NCBI RefSeq assembly: GCF_014646755.1
Contig: NZ_BMNW01000002.1
Location: 494,035 to 558,034 of the forward strand
Direction: 5' to 3'
Source: Pseudomonas asuensis
GTDB lineage: Bacteria; Pseudomonadota; Gammaproteobacteria; Pseudomonadales; Pseudomonadaceae
DNA length: 64,000 bases
Shown here: one piece after another, positions 7,894 through 18,071 of the stretch
Layout: each line of letters opens with the position of its first letter
Numbering within the stretch: position 1 is the first letter of the stretch
Program-made: the position numbers and the translations under genes
Notes under the pieces: generated by a model
The model's database searches: none
What the model saw: the letters and a program-made list of their open reading frames with translations, nothing else
Told to the model about the DNA's origin: nothing

Positions 7894-8727
7894 ATGCTGA
7901 CACTCAAACAATCCCGCCGCCTGCAAAGTGTCGTGCTTGGTGCATTGGCCTGGACGGTTGCGCTGATCCTGTTTTTCCCGATTTTCTGGATGATCCTGAC
8001 AAGCTTCAAAACCGAAATCGACGCCTTTGCCACACCCCCTCAGTTGATTTTCCACCCTACCCTTGAGAATTACCTGCATATCCAGGAACGCAGCGACTAC
8101 TTTCACTTTGCCTGGAACTCCGTTGCTATCGCGTTCGGCTCGACCATTATTGGTATGCTGCTTGCGGTACCAGCGGCCTATTCCATGGCCTTCCACGAAA
8201 CACGCCTGACCAAGCAAACGCTGCTCTGGATGCTCTCGACCAAGATGCTGCCCGCCGTCGGCGTGCTCATGCCAATCTACCTGATGACCAAAAGCCTTGG
8301 GCTGCTCGATACCAAGCTTTCGCTGATCATTATCTACACGCTGATCAACCTGCCAATCATGGTCTGGATGGTTTACACCTACTTCAAGGACATTCCCAAA
8401 GACATTCTTGAAGCCGCACGTCTTGACGGCGCAACGACGGTTCAAGAGATTGTCAGGGTTCTCCTGCCCATCAGCAAAGGTGGCCTGGCGTCGACCGTGT
8501 TGCTGTCGCTGATCCTGTGCTGGAACGAAGCGTTCTGGTCACTCAACCTGACGTCCTCCAGCGCCGCACCTCTAACGGCCCTGATCGCCTCCTACTCAAG
8601 CCCGGAAGGCTTGTTCTGGGCAAAGCTGTCCGCCGTCTCGACACTGGCTTGTGCGCCTATCCTGATTTTTGGCTGGATCAGCCAGAAGCAACTCGTACGC
8701 GGCCTGTCCTTCGGCGCCGTCAAATAA
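7894..8727 (+). CDS. mtlG: Polyol ABC transporter permease
   Basis: This 277-residue permease of the MalG/carbohydrate type 1 branch has about six membrane spans and the EAA motif DILEAARLDGATTVQEIVRVLLP (about residues 170-192) for docking to MtlK. It is 49 bp downstream of mtlF and 17 bp upstream of mtlK, consistent with one transcript. It pairs with MtlF as a heterodimeric pore. Confidence 0.93.
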   Translation: MLTLKQSRRLQSVVLGALAWTVALILFFPIFWMILTSFKTEIDAFATPPQLIFHPTLENYLHIQERSDYFHFAWNSVAIAFGSTIIGMLLAVPAAYSMAFHETRLTKQTLLWMLSTKMLPAVGVLMPIYLMTKSLGLLDTKLSLIIIYTLINLPIMVWMVYTYFKDIPKDILEAARLDGATTVQEIVRVLLPISKGGLASTVLLSLILCWNEAFWSLNLTSSSAAPLTALIASYSSPEGLFWAKLSAVSTLACAPILIFGWISQKQLVRGLSFGAVK

Positions 8728-8744
8728 GAACAAGAGGATTTCCC

Positions 8745-9842
<1,098 letters not shown>

Positions 9843-9890
9843 TCAACTGAATCCGTGCGGCTTAGCGAAGCTGCACCCGGAGATACACGT

Positions 9891-11363
9891 ATGAAACTCA
9901 ACCGCCAGACTCTTGAACAGCTGACCGACCCCATCCGCAAGCCGACTTACGAGCCATGCCAGACCCGGCAAGGCATTGCTCATATCGGCGTTGGCGGCTT
10001 CCATCGAGCGCATCAGGCTATCTATACCGAAGCCCTTCTCAACCAGGGCGAGGCGCTGGACTGGTCAATCTGCGGCATAGGCCTTCGCAGCGAAGACCGT
10101 GCCATACGTGACACCCTGGCCGAACAGGACTATCTCTATACCCTGTTCGAACTGGGTGACACGCCTGATCTTGAAGTACGTGTAGTCGGTGCGATCAGCG
10201 ACATGCTGCTGGCGGAAGATAGTGCTCAGGCACTGATCGATAAGCTGGCGCATCATCGCATTCGTATCGTTTCACTAACCATTACCGAGGGGGGTTACTG
10301 CATGGACGACAGTACCGGCGAGTTCAATGATGAACTGCCGCTGGTCCAGCATGATATTGCCCACCCGGACGATCCCAAGACGGTTTTTGGGTTTCTGCTG
10401 GCGTCCCTGAGCAAGCGTCGTTGCGAAGGAACGCCCCCTTTCACCATCATGTCCTGCGACAACATTCCCCATAATGGTGATGTTACCCGGCGGATGCTGC
10501 TGTCTTTTGCCAGGCTCGTCGACAAGGAGCTGGCAGACTGGATTGCCAAAAACGTCTCGTTTCCCAATGCCATGGTCGATCGCATCACGCCTATGACCAG
10601 TACGGCCCACAAGCAAAAGCTCAAGGACACTTACGGCATAGAAGACGCCTGGCCCGTTGCGTGCGAGCCCTTCATGCAGTGGGTACTGGAAGACAAGTTC
10701 GTCAATGGTCGGCCCGCCTGGGAAAAGGTGGGCGTACAGTTCACTGATGACGTGACGCCCTACGAAGAAATGAAAATCAAGCTGCTCAACGGCAGCCATC
10801 TTGCTCTCACCTACCTAGGCTTTCTCAAAGGTTACCGTTTCGTTCACGAGACCATGAACGACCCCTTATTTGTCCAGTACATTCGTGACTACATGGATAA
10901 GGATGTTACCCCACAGCTCGCCCCTGTTCCCGGTATTGACCTGGAGGCCTACAAGAACAAGCTGATTGAGCGCTTTTCCAACCAGGCAATTGCTGATCAG
11001 CTGGAGCGGGTCTGCTCGGACGGCTCTTCGAAATTCCCCAAGTTCACCATCCCAACCATCAACCGCCTGATCGCCGACAAACAGAATCTGGACCGCGCCT
11101 CCCTCGTGGTAGCCGCATGGGCACTTTATCTCAAAGGCGTGGACGAGCGTGGCGAAACCTATCGTATTCCTGACCCACGCGCCGACTTTTGCCAGTCCCT
11201 GGTTAAAAATGACCAGCGCCTGACTGAGCAGCTTTTAGATGTTGAAGAAATCTTCGGGACCTCTATTCCAAAGTCTGCCGCCTTTATCGCCTCCTTCGAG
11301 CGGAACCTCGCCAGCCTGAAAGCCTTAGGCGTACAAAAAACCCTCGAAAATCTTCTGAAGTAA
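9891..11363 (+). CDS. mtlD: Mannitol 2-dehydrogenase (polyol-specific long-chain dehydrogenase)
   Basis: It oxidises D-mannitol to D-fructose and D-arabitol to D-xylulose with NAD+. The 490-residue protein has the N-terminal cofactor motif HIGVGGFHRAHQ (about 31-42) and the family active-site cluster K295, N300 and H303 in MKIKLLNGSHLA. These positions coincide with the numbering I recall for P. fluorescens mannitol dehydrogenase, which supports the ATG at 9891 (GGAG at 9879-9882) over the frame extension to 9855. It is encoded between the importer genes and xylulokinase. Confidence 0.95.
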   Translation: MKLNRQTLEQLTDPIRKPTYEPCQTRQGIAHIGVGGFHRAHQAIYTEALLNQGEALDWSICGIGLRSEDRAIRDTLAEQDYLYTLFELGDTPDLEVRVVGAISDMLLAEDSAQALIDKLAHHRIRIVSLTITEGGYCMDDSTGEFNDELPLVQHDIAHPDDPKTVFGFLLASLSKRRCEGTPPFTIMSCDNIPHNGDVTRRMLLSFARLVDKELADWIAKNVSFPNAMVDRITPMTSTAHKQKLKDTYGIEDAWPVACEPFMQWVLEDKFVNGRPAWEKVGVQFTDDVTPYEEMKIKLLNGSHLALTYLGFLKGYRFVHETMNDPLFVQYIRDYMDKDVTPQLAPVPGIDLEAYKNKLIERFSNQAIADQLERVCSDGSSKFPKFTIPTINRLIADKQNLDRASLVVAAWALYLKGVDERGETYRIPDPRADFCQSLVKNDQRLTEQLLDVEEIFGTSIPKSAAFIASFERNLASLKALGVQKTLENLLK

Positions 11364-11379
11364 ATAACTGACAGCTCCT

Positions 11380-11403
11380 CTCCAGGGGTAAGTACCTCTG
11401 GAG
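11380..11403 (+). other. Intra-operon hairpin between mtlD and mtlY
   Basis: CTCCAGGGG and CCTCTGGAG form a 9-bp stem (one G-T pair) with a 6-base loop, starting 16 bases after the mtlD stop. There is no T-run, so it is more likely an mRNA-stabilising or partly attenuating stem than a full terminator. Confidence 0.55.
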
Positions 11404-11434
11404 CGTCTCTAAGCGGATAAAAGTGAGACGATAT

Positions 11435-12940
11435 ATGTTTCTTGGTATTGATTGCGGTACACAAGGTACCAAAGCCGTCCTATTGGATGCAGCTACAGGT
11501 CGGATACTAGGTGAAGGGTCCGCTTCTCATGACATGATCAGCGGAGCCAATGGCCGTCGTGAACAGATGGCCGAGCAGTGGATTCAAGCACTTGAGACCG
11601 CTACGCGGCAGGCATTGGCACATGCTGATCTGCCTGGAAGCATAATTCAGGGTATCGGTATTTCAGGTCAGCAACATGGGCTGGTATTACTTGACAGTAA
11701 TGGTGAGGTACTGCGCCCCGCCAAGCTATGGTGCGATACAGAATCAACGCCGGAAAACGACGAGTTGCTCGATTATCTAGGCGGCGCCAAGGGATCACTG
11801 GAGCGCCTTGGCGTTGCGATTGCGCCAGGCTATACCGTGTCCAAATTACGGTGGACGCAAAAATATTTTCCTGACATTTTTGCCCGTATCGCCCACATTC
11901 TGCTTCCCCATGATTATCTGAACTACTGGCTTACCGGTCGCTGCTGTACGGAGTTTGGTGATGCCTCAGGAACGGGCTACTTCAATGTGCGATCCCGACA
12001 GTGGGACATTGACCTACTCCGGTATATCGATCCAACCGAACGGCTGGTAAGCGCGCTGCCTGAGCTTATTGAGTCCCATGAACCTGTAGGTACGCTGCTT
12101 GCTCAGGTTACGAAGCGGCTGGGCCTGAATGAAAACGTGATCGTGTCCAGCGGTGGCGGCGATAACATGATGGGCGCGATCGGCACAGGAAACAGTCAGG
12201 AAGGCCTTATTACCATGAGCCTGGGCACTTCCGGGACGGTATATGCGTACTCTGATAGTGCACGAGTCAGCCCCCATGCTTCGGTAGCAACATTCTGCTC
12301 ATCTACCGGCGGCTGGCTCCCGTTAATTTGCACAATGAACCTGACAAACGCCAGCGGAGCGTTGCGCGAGTTGCTGGATATCGACCTGCAAACATTCAAC
12401 CAACTGATCGAGCAGGCACCAGTGGGGGCTGAAGGCATCACGATCCTGCCCTTCTTCAATGGTGAGCGAGTCCCGTCTCTTCCCAACGCAACGGCCAGCA
12501 TCCTGGGGCTGACAGCCTCTAACTTTACCCGTGCCAATCTTTGCCGCGCGATGGTTGAGGGGGTGATCTTTGGTTTGCGTTATGGCCTTGATCTTTTACG
12601 TGATACCGGCATGCACAGCCAGACTATCCGATTGATTGGTGGAGGCGCCAAAAGTCCTGTCTGGCGACAGCTGGTTGCAGACATCATGGATACGCCTGTG
12701 ATCAGTACCCGTCATACCGAAGCGGCAGCACTTGGCAGTGCGATCCAGGCTGCTTGGTGCTGGTCCCACCAGCATGGCTCACCAGAAGGTCTTGAAGCGC
12801 TAAGCAAACGCTGCGTGCAGCTGGATGAAGCTACGCAAACCGTTCCTGATACTGAGCGCGCCAACGCCTACGAGGTCATTTACCAACGCTATCGGTATCA
12901 GCTTTCTGCGCTTCACAGCGAAACGCTTGATGCCCTTTAG
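11435..12940 (+). CDS. mtlY: Xylulokinase
   Basis: This FGGY-family sugar kinase (about 501 residues) phosphorylates D-xylulose, the product of arabitol oxidation by MtlD, to xylulose 5-phosphate for the pentose phosphate pathway. The N-terminal phosphate-1 motif LGIDCGTQGTKAVLLD, the GISGQQHGLVLLD segment and the C-terminal adenosine motif IRLIGGGAKSPVWRQ with TEAAALGSAIQAA are all present. An in-frame GTG at 11423 (MRRY-) is an alternative start; neither has a perfect ribosome binding site. It is the last catabolic gene here: no mtlZ-type fructokinase follows. Confidence 0.93.
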   Translation: MFLGIDCGTQGTKAVLLDAATGRILGEGSASHDMISGANGRREQMAEQWIQALETATRQALAHADLPGSIIQGIGISGQQHGLVLLDSNGEVLRPAKLWCDTESTPENDELLDYLGGAKGSLERLGVAIAPGYTVSKLRWTQKYFPDIFARIAHILLPHDYLNYWLTGRCCTEFGDASGTGYFNVRSRQWDIDLLRYIDPTERLVSALPELIESHEPVGTLLAQVTKRLGLNENVIVSSGGGDNMMGAIGTGNSQEGLITMSLGTSGTVYAYSDSARVSPHASVATFCSSTGGWLPLICTMNLTNASGALRELLDIDLQTFNQLIEQAPVGAEGITILPFFNGERVPSLPNATASILGLTASNFTRANLCRAMVEGVIFGLRYGLDLLRDTGMHSQTIRLIGGGAKSPVWRQLVADIMDTPVISTRHTEAAALGSAIQAAWCWSHQHGSPEGLEALSKRCVQLDEATQTVPDTERANAYEVIYQRYRYQLSALHSETLDAL

Positions 12941-13014
12941 TCTTCAAAAGATGAACCTCCTACTGCCGAACCCGTCCTACTAGATAGGCACGTCAAAAAA
13001 CATGAGGATGTGGT

Positions 13015-13440
13015 ATGCAAGTCCAAGTGAACACCAATCAGATCGAAGGCAGTGCCGAGCTGCAAGAATGGGTAGGTTCTGCTGTTGTCGATCGCCTGGA
13101 GCGTTTCGAAGATCTTTTGACCCGTATCGAAATTCATCTAAGTGATGAGAATGCTCAAAAATCCGGTGCAGAAGATAAGCGTTGCCAAATTGAGGCACGT
13201 CCCAAAGGTTACCGTGCGATTTCAGTAACCCACAAAGCCGAAGCGCTGGATCTTGCTGTAGATGGCGCGGCAGAAAAAATGCGGCATGCACTTGAACACC
13301 TGACCGGCAAGCTCGATGCAAAAGTCACCTCGACTGGTCACATTGACGACCCAATTAATCTTGAGGATTCGCAAGAATTTACCGACTCGCTTTTACAGGA
13401 TGACTTCCTGGCAAAGCAAGAAGCCTTAGGTAAGGAATAA
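13015..13440 (+). CDS. HPF/RaiA-family ribosome hibernation factor
   Basis: The 141-residue product matches the RaiA/HPF fold: an opening beta strand (MQVQVNTNQIEGSAEL), a long helix (EWVGSAVVDRLERFEDLLTRIEIHLSDEN), a basic strand (KRCQIEARPKGYRAISVTHKA) and a second helix (DLAVDGAAEKMRHALEHLTGKL). An acidic tail of about 30 residues follows. Such proteins bind the 30S decoding centre and idle ribosomes in stationary phase. GAGG at 13004-13007 is a good ribosome binding site. It lies 74 bp after xylulokinase with no terminator between, so read-through from the polyol operon is possible. It differs from the usual rpoN-linked hpf, so I give no symbol. Confidence 0.8.
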   Translation: MQVQVNTNQIEGSAELQEWVGSAVVDRLERFEDLLTRIEIHLSDENAQKSGAEDKRCQIEARPKGYRAISVTHKAEALDLAVDGAAEKMRHALEHLTGKLDAKVTSTGHIDDPINLEDSQEFTDSLLQDDFLAKQEALGKE

Positions 13441-13455
13441 CGTATCTCCCACCTT

Positions 13456-13492
13456 GCCGCGAGGAATGACTACTTACCCTCGCGGCTTTCTT
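13456..13492 (+). terminator. Rho-independent terminator after the HPF-like gene
   Basis: GCCGCGAGG (13456-13464) pairs with CCTCGCGGC (13478-13486) across a 13-base loop and is followed by TTTCTT. It begins 16 bases after the stop codon and probably ends the whole mtl transcript. Confidence 0.88.
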
Positions 13493-13557
13493 CTGCCGGA
13501 TCTTTTTCAGGCTGGCTATACTGCGGCACTTCTCTCCAATTAGTGTGCTAGCCCGTC

Positions 13558-14619
13558 ATGGATACCCAGCTTCGAGTCGCTCTTATCGGTTATGGCTTTG
13601 TAGGAGAGATCTTTCATGCTCCTCTCATCGAGAGCGTGAATGGCCTTCGCCTAACCCATATAGCCTCTCGTCAAATTGATAAAGTTCGCACCCAGCGCCC
13701 TGGCGTCACCCTCATTGATGACTATCACGCGGCGGTCGCTCATCCTGATGTCGACTTGGTAGTGCTGGCTACCCCTAATGATACCCACGCAGCCTTGGCC
13801 GAGTTGGCCTTGCGAGCGGGTAAGCATGTTGTAGTGGACAAACCTTTTACGCTGACGCTTCGCGAAGCTCGTCAGTTGGCAGGTATTGCCCAGGAGGAGC
13901 AAAAAGTATTATCCGTCTTTCAAAACCGCCGCTGGGATAGCGACTTTCTAGGTGCTCAAGACGTGATCACCAGTGGCCGGCTGGGCGAGATTGCTGTGTA
14001 TGAGTCCCGTATCGAGCGCTTCCGCCCTGAGGTTCGCACACGCTGGCGTGAAAGCGATGGACCAGGCAGTGGCTTGTGGTATGACCTTGGCCCACATTTG
14101 GCGGATCAGGCACTTTGCCTGTTCGGTCTGCCTGAACGAGTAACCGCTCAGCTGGTAAAACAGCGTCAGGGAGCTTTGGCAGATGACTGGTTTCATGTCG
14201 TACTGGATTACGGACGCACCCAGGCCATTTTGCAAGCTGGGATGTTGAGCGCAGGAGGTTCACCGCGCTTTTTGATCCAGGGTACTCAGGCAAGCTGGTT
14301 AAAGCGTGGCGCCGATCGCCAGGAAGATGCACTTCGCCAAGGCGTCCTGCCAGGCAGCATGAACTGGGGAGCCGATGAAGACCCTGGTCAACTGTTCAAC
14401 GCTGAAGGGATCAAAGAAACCATACCCGTCCCTGCCGGGGATCATCGCCGTTACTATCAGGCCGTGGTCCAGGCATTACGCGGGAAAGCCAAAAACCCAG
14501 TGACCCCGTCTCAAGCGTGCTCACTCATGGCAGTTATCGAGGCCGCGCAGCACTCTGCAAAGAATGGCATCAGCGTTGTGCCCGACTTCAGTGAAGCCGA
14601 GCGCAACGCCTGGCACTGA
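13558..14619 (+). CDS. Gfo/Idh/MocA-family NAD(P)-dependent oxidoreductase
   Basis: The N-terminal Rossmann motif is VALIGYGFVGEIFHAP (about residues 7-22). The family EKP-type signature appears as GKHVVVDKPFTLTLREA (about 88-104), supplying the catalytic lysine. The C-terminal domain (about 125-350) is the usual mixed alpha/beta sheet. At 353 residues it is normal in size and close to the E. coli YdgJ branch. The substrate is unknown, probably a sugar, inositol or sugar acid. It meets the next gene tail-to-tail with no spacer: its TGA is followed directly by the reversed stop of the acyltransferase. Confidence 0.88.
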   Translation: MDTQLRVALIGYGFVGEIFHAPLIESVNGLRLTHIASRQIDKVRTQRPGVTLIDDYHAAVAHPDVDLVVLATPNDTHAALAELALRAGKHVVVDKPFTLTLREARQLAGIAQEEQKVLSVFQNRRWDSDFLGAQDVITSGRLGEIAVYESRIERFRPEVRTRWRESDGPGSGLWYDLGPHLADQALCLFGLPERVTAQLVKQRQGALADDWFHVVLDYGRTQAILQAGMLSAGGSPRFLIQGTQASWLKRGADRQEDALRQGVLPGSMNWGADEDPGQLFNAEGIKETIPVPAGDHRRYYQAVVQALRGKAKNPVTPSQACSLMAVIEAAQHSAKNGISVVPDFSEAERNAWH

Positions 14620-15663
14620 TCAGCGAGTGCGTGCTGCGTCCAAGGTCTCGGCGATACGTGCCGGGACCGCCTCCAGAGCCGTCTTGACCTTACGCGTCAT
14701 TCGTCGCTCGATAAATTCGAAACTGAGCCACGACAGCAGCAAGATGACCGGCAGACACAGCAGTAGCGTTCCGTACGGGTTTAGCCCCACTCGATGATGT
14801 AGCCAGTAATCACCTAGCCACAGCACGATCACGTGAATAAGGTAAACAGAGTACGACCAGTCCCCTAATGCTTTGAGCACTCGATTACCGGCAAAGAGCG
14901 GTTCCATTGCAATACAGCTTGCTACAAGCAAGGCACTGGAGAGACCCCACGTGAGCAAGCGCCAGTCGTTGCCTGCATCAAAGTGCAGAATCGTGGCTAT
15001 CGAAAACCCCGCAACCAGTGGCGCTACCTTCAGACTTTGCGGTATGAGCCCCTTCCGGTATAGCACACCGATGCCCATCCCCAGCAGGAACTCATACATG
15101 ATGGGGTTGTGATAGAAATGGCTGATAAAAGGCTGATCTGCTGAGGCAACACTAACCCCAACGACCAGAAGCGATACGATCCAGAGCCGCCAGCGCTCCG
15201 GCGCCTTGAACGATAGCGCAAACAGCAGGTAGAACAGCATCTCGTAGTTTAGCGTCCATCCTACGGGTAACGTGGGGTACAGCCCAAACCCACCAGGGTT
15301 CTGGCTAGGGATGAAAAATAGCGATAGCAATAATTCCTTGCTTGCTACGCCGTAGACCGGCATGACATCAGCGGCGAAATAAATGATGCCGGCAGTAATG
15401 GCAGTGTAGAGCCAGTAGGCAGGGACTATTCGCGCGATCCGATTCACCATGAAACGAAAGGTCGGCATGGTTCGGCCAGCCGTAGAGATGTAGATGACGA
15501 ATCCACTGAGAACAAAAAAAATATCGACTCCCACCTGCCCTCGCGTTGAGAGCAAATGGCCGACCAGGGTGTCAGACCGGAAGTCGAAGAAGACCTGCAT
15601 AAAGTGATGAAACACCACGAGCCAGGCTGCCAAAGCCCTTAACGCTTGAAGCGAAACCAACAT
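14620..15663 (-). CDS. OafA/YrhL-type membrane acyltransferase (acyltransferase 3)
   Basis: A 347-residue integral membrane protein with about ten hydrophobic segments. LRALAAWLVVFHHFMQV near the N-terminus holds the conserved His region of acyltransferase-3 enzymes, and VGVDIFFVLSGFVIY (about 50-64) is their second hallmark, followed by RIARIVPAYWLYT. These enzymes O-acetylate or acylate polysaccharides, LPS or Nod factors; the target here is unknown. No sugar-biosynthesis genes lie next to it. The C-terminus ends in a short charged cytoplasmic tail. Confidence 0.9.
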   Translation of the reverse strand: MLVSLQALRALAAWLVVFHHFMQVFFDFRSDTLVGHLLSTRGQVGVDIFFVLSGFVIYISTAGRTMPTFRFMVNRIARIVPAYWLYTAITAGIIYFAADVMPVYGVASKELLLSLFFIPSQNPGGFGLYPTLPVGWTLNYEMLFYLLFALSFKAPERWRLWIVSLLVVGVSVASADQPFISHFYHNPIMYEFLLGMGIGVLYRKGLIPQSLKVAPLVAGFSIATILHFDAGNDWRLLTWGLSSALLVASCIAMEPLFAGNRVLKALGDWSYSVYLIHVIVLWLGDYWLHHRVGLNPYGTLLLCLPVILLLSWLSFEFIERRMTRKVKTALEAVPARIAETLDAARTR

Positions 15664-15878
15664 TGAAAGCGTTTGCCTCCTTGAAGCCCATTGATGCGGA
15701 CGAGGAATTGCTGCAGCGCCGGCACTACCTGTGCAGCACTTTTATGAGTACTGCAGTGGCAGCAGCCAGCCCCTAAACAAACCTTAGAGGCTATATCCGC
15801 CCAAGGTCGACCCTTGTCGACCTATAGGGTTTCAAGTTTTGGTCTACTTCATGACAGAGGTCACAGGCATGATCATCA

Positions 15879-18071
15879 TCACGCTTTCGGCTTTGCCGAA
15901 ATTCGCCAAGCTCTATGGATTTTATTGTTGCGTGCAAAATCAGGGTCGAGTGTGTCACGTGTGACCTCTTCAACCTGATAGCGAGACACCAACGAAGGAT
16001 CCAATTCGAACTTGCGGAAATTGTTGGAGAAGTACAGGAAGCCACCACGGGCAAGACGTGCCATGGCCATGTCGATCAGCAAAACATGGTCGCGCTGGAC
16101 GTCGAACACACCCTCCATGCGTTTGGAGTTGGAGAATGTCGGTGGATCGATAAAAATCAGGTCGTACTCTCCCTGATTATTCTCCAGCCATTCCATGACA
16201 TTTGCCTGCTCCAAACGATGCTTGTCAGAAAAGCCGTTGAGCGCCAGGTTACGTCGTCCCCAGTCCAGATAAGTACGAGACATGTCCACACTGGTGGTAT
16301 TACGGGCACCACCAACAGCCGCGTGTACGGTAGCCGTCGCGGTGTAGCAGAACAGGTTCAGGAAACGCTTACCGGCGGCCTCTTGCTGAATACGCAAGCG
16401 CAAGGGCCGATGATCCAGAAACAGGCCAGTGTCCAGATAATCAGTCAGGTTGACCAAAAGCTTGACGCCCCCTTCAGTCACCTCCATGAAGTGTCCTTGA
16501 GCAGCCTGACGCTCGTACTGCTTCTTACCAGACTGACGCTCACGACGCTTGACCACAACACGAGCAGGATCAACATTCAGCGCTTTCGGAATGGCGGCCA
16601 ATGCATCCAGCAATCGTGACTGAGCCTTCTCTGGGTCGATCGTCCGTGGCGGTGCGTATTCCTGTACGTGGACCCAATCACGATATAGATCAACAGCTAC
16701 GGCATATTCAGGCATGTCCGCATCATAAACGCGGTAGCACTCGATATTTTCCTTGCGCGCCCATTTGGCGAGTTGCTTCAAGTTCTTTTGCAGGCGGTTG
16801 GCAAACATCTGCCCGCCCTCGCTCAGCTTGGCGGGCTCAGCGGCTGCCTGGGTCTCGTCGCGTGACTGGGACACTTGGGAAGAGCGTTCACCGGTTACAA
16901 ACTGGCGTGGCTCTACATCAAACATCAGCAACTTACACGGCAGCGCTCCATTCCAGAACGCATACTGCTTGTGGCTACGAATGCCCATGCGCTTACCTAA
17001 ATCAGGCGCGCCTGTAAACACGCCTGCGCGCCAGTTCAGGCAGCTCATACGCAAACGCTCGCCCAGGTTCTGATAGAGATACAGCAGACTTGCCTCATCT
17101 CCCAGGCGCTCGCCGTAAGGGGGGTTGCAGATAACAAGCCCCGTCTGATTCTTGTCTGGACGGGGTTCGAAGCTCGCGACCTCACCCTGGTAGACCTTGA
17201 TCCAGTCGCTAAGGCCTGCTCGCTCGATATTGTTACGTGCTGGCTGGATGAGCCGAGGGTCGGCCTCATATCCACGAATCCATAGCGGCGGACGGGCCAG
17301 TCCTGCGACCGCACGGTCTTCTGCCTCATCAATCAGACGATTCCACACCGCCGGAATATGGCCTAACCAATTCGAAAATCCCCAGTGCTCACGCTTCAAA
17401 TTTGGCGCGATATCGGCTGCCATCAGCCCCGCCTCAACAAGAAACGTTCCTACCCCACACATCGGGTCGGCAAGTGCGCCACCTTGTGCAGCGAGCTGCG
17501 GCCATCCTGCCCGGATCAGAATAGCCGCGGCCAGGTTTTCCTTGAGCGGCGCTGCACCTTGCTGCAGACGGTAACCACGCTGGTGAAGGCTATGCCCTGA
17601 CAGATCCAGCGATACAGTAGCCTCACCCCGATCCAGGTGAACATGAATACGAACATCCGGCCGTACTTTATCAATCGACGGGCGCTGGCCGGATAGTCTA
17701 CGTAAGCCATCAACAATGGCATCCTTAACCTTGAGCGCACCGAAATGCGTGTTGTCGATTCCCGATCCTTTCCCGGAAAACTCAACGGCCAACGTACCGG
17801 AGGGCTCTAGATGCTCGCTCCAATCAATAGCTGCTACTCCCTCATAGAGGGTATCGGCGTTCGTCACGGTAAAGCGTGACAGCACCAGCAGTACCCGGTT
17901 AGCCAGACGCGACCAGAGACATAGCCGATAGGCTGTCTCCAACGTGCCCTGTCCACGTATGGCAGAGACCTGGGCGCGTGCTTGCTCCAGGCCAAGCGCT
18001 TGCGCTTCGTCCAGTAGCAATCCGTCCAGGCCTTTAGGACATGTTAGAAACAATTCGCATTGATTGGTCAT
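15879..18071 (-). CDS. rlmL: Bifunctional 23S rRNA methyltransferase RlmKL
   Basis: The 730-residue protein has an N-terminal THUMP domain (about 45-155). A first Rossmann methyltransferase domain carries DPMCGVGTFLVEA and NPPYGERLG (about 190-380; RlmL, m2G2445 of 23S rRNA) and a second carries FLNLFCYTATATVHA and DLIFIDPPTFSN (about 540-725; RlmK, m7G2069). The length is that of the fused enzyme of E. coli and pseudomonads. It is divergent from rmf, with a 312-bp spacer, as in other Pseudomonas genomes. Confidence 0.96.
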   Translation of the reverse strand: MTNQCELFLTCPKGLDGLLLDEAQALGLEQARAQVSAIRGQGTLETAYRLCLWSRLANRVLLVLSRFTVTNADTLYEGVAAIDWSEHLEPSGTLAVEFSGKGSGIDNTHFGALKVKDAIVDGLRRLSGQRPSIDKVRPDVRIHVHLDRGEATVSLDLSGHSLHQRGYRLQQGAAPLKENLAAAILIRAGWPQLAAQGGALADPMCGVGTFLVEAGLMAADIAPNLKREHWGFSNWLGHIPAVWNRLIDEAEDRAVAGLARPPLWIRGYEADPRLIQPARNNIERAGLSDWIKVYQGEVASFEPRPDKNQTGLVICNPPYGERLGDEASLLYLYQNLGERLRMSCLNWRAGVFTGAPDLGKRMGIRSHKQYAFWNGALPCKLLMFDVEPRQFVTGERSSQVSQSRDETQAAAEPAKLSEGGQMFANRLQKNLKQLAKWARKENIECYRVYDADMPEYAVAVDLYRDWVHVQEYAPPRTIDPEKAQSRLLDALAAIPKALNVDPARVVVKRRERQSGKKQYERQAAQGHFMEVTEGGVKLLVNLTDYLDTGLFLDHRPLRLRIQQEAAGKRFLNLFCYTATATVHAAVGGARNTTSVDMSRTYLDWGRRNLALNGFSDKHRLEQANVMEWLENNQGEYDLIFIDPPTFSNSKRMEGVFDVQRDHVLLIDMAMARLARGGFLYFSNNFRKFELDPSLVSRYQVEEVTRDTLDPDFARNNKIHRAWRISAKPKA

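Noticed and set aside
7233-8445. Long minus-strand open frames opposite mtlF and mtlG
   Set aside because: They are His/Gln/Arg-rich shadows of hydrophobic permease codons and show no family features.
15804-15823. AGGTCGA-N6-TCGACCT inverted repeat between rlmL and the acyltransferase gene
   Set aside because: A short hairpin with no T-run in either direction; could be an operator or chance, so not listed as a terminator.
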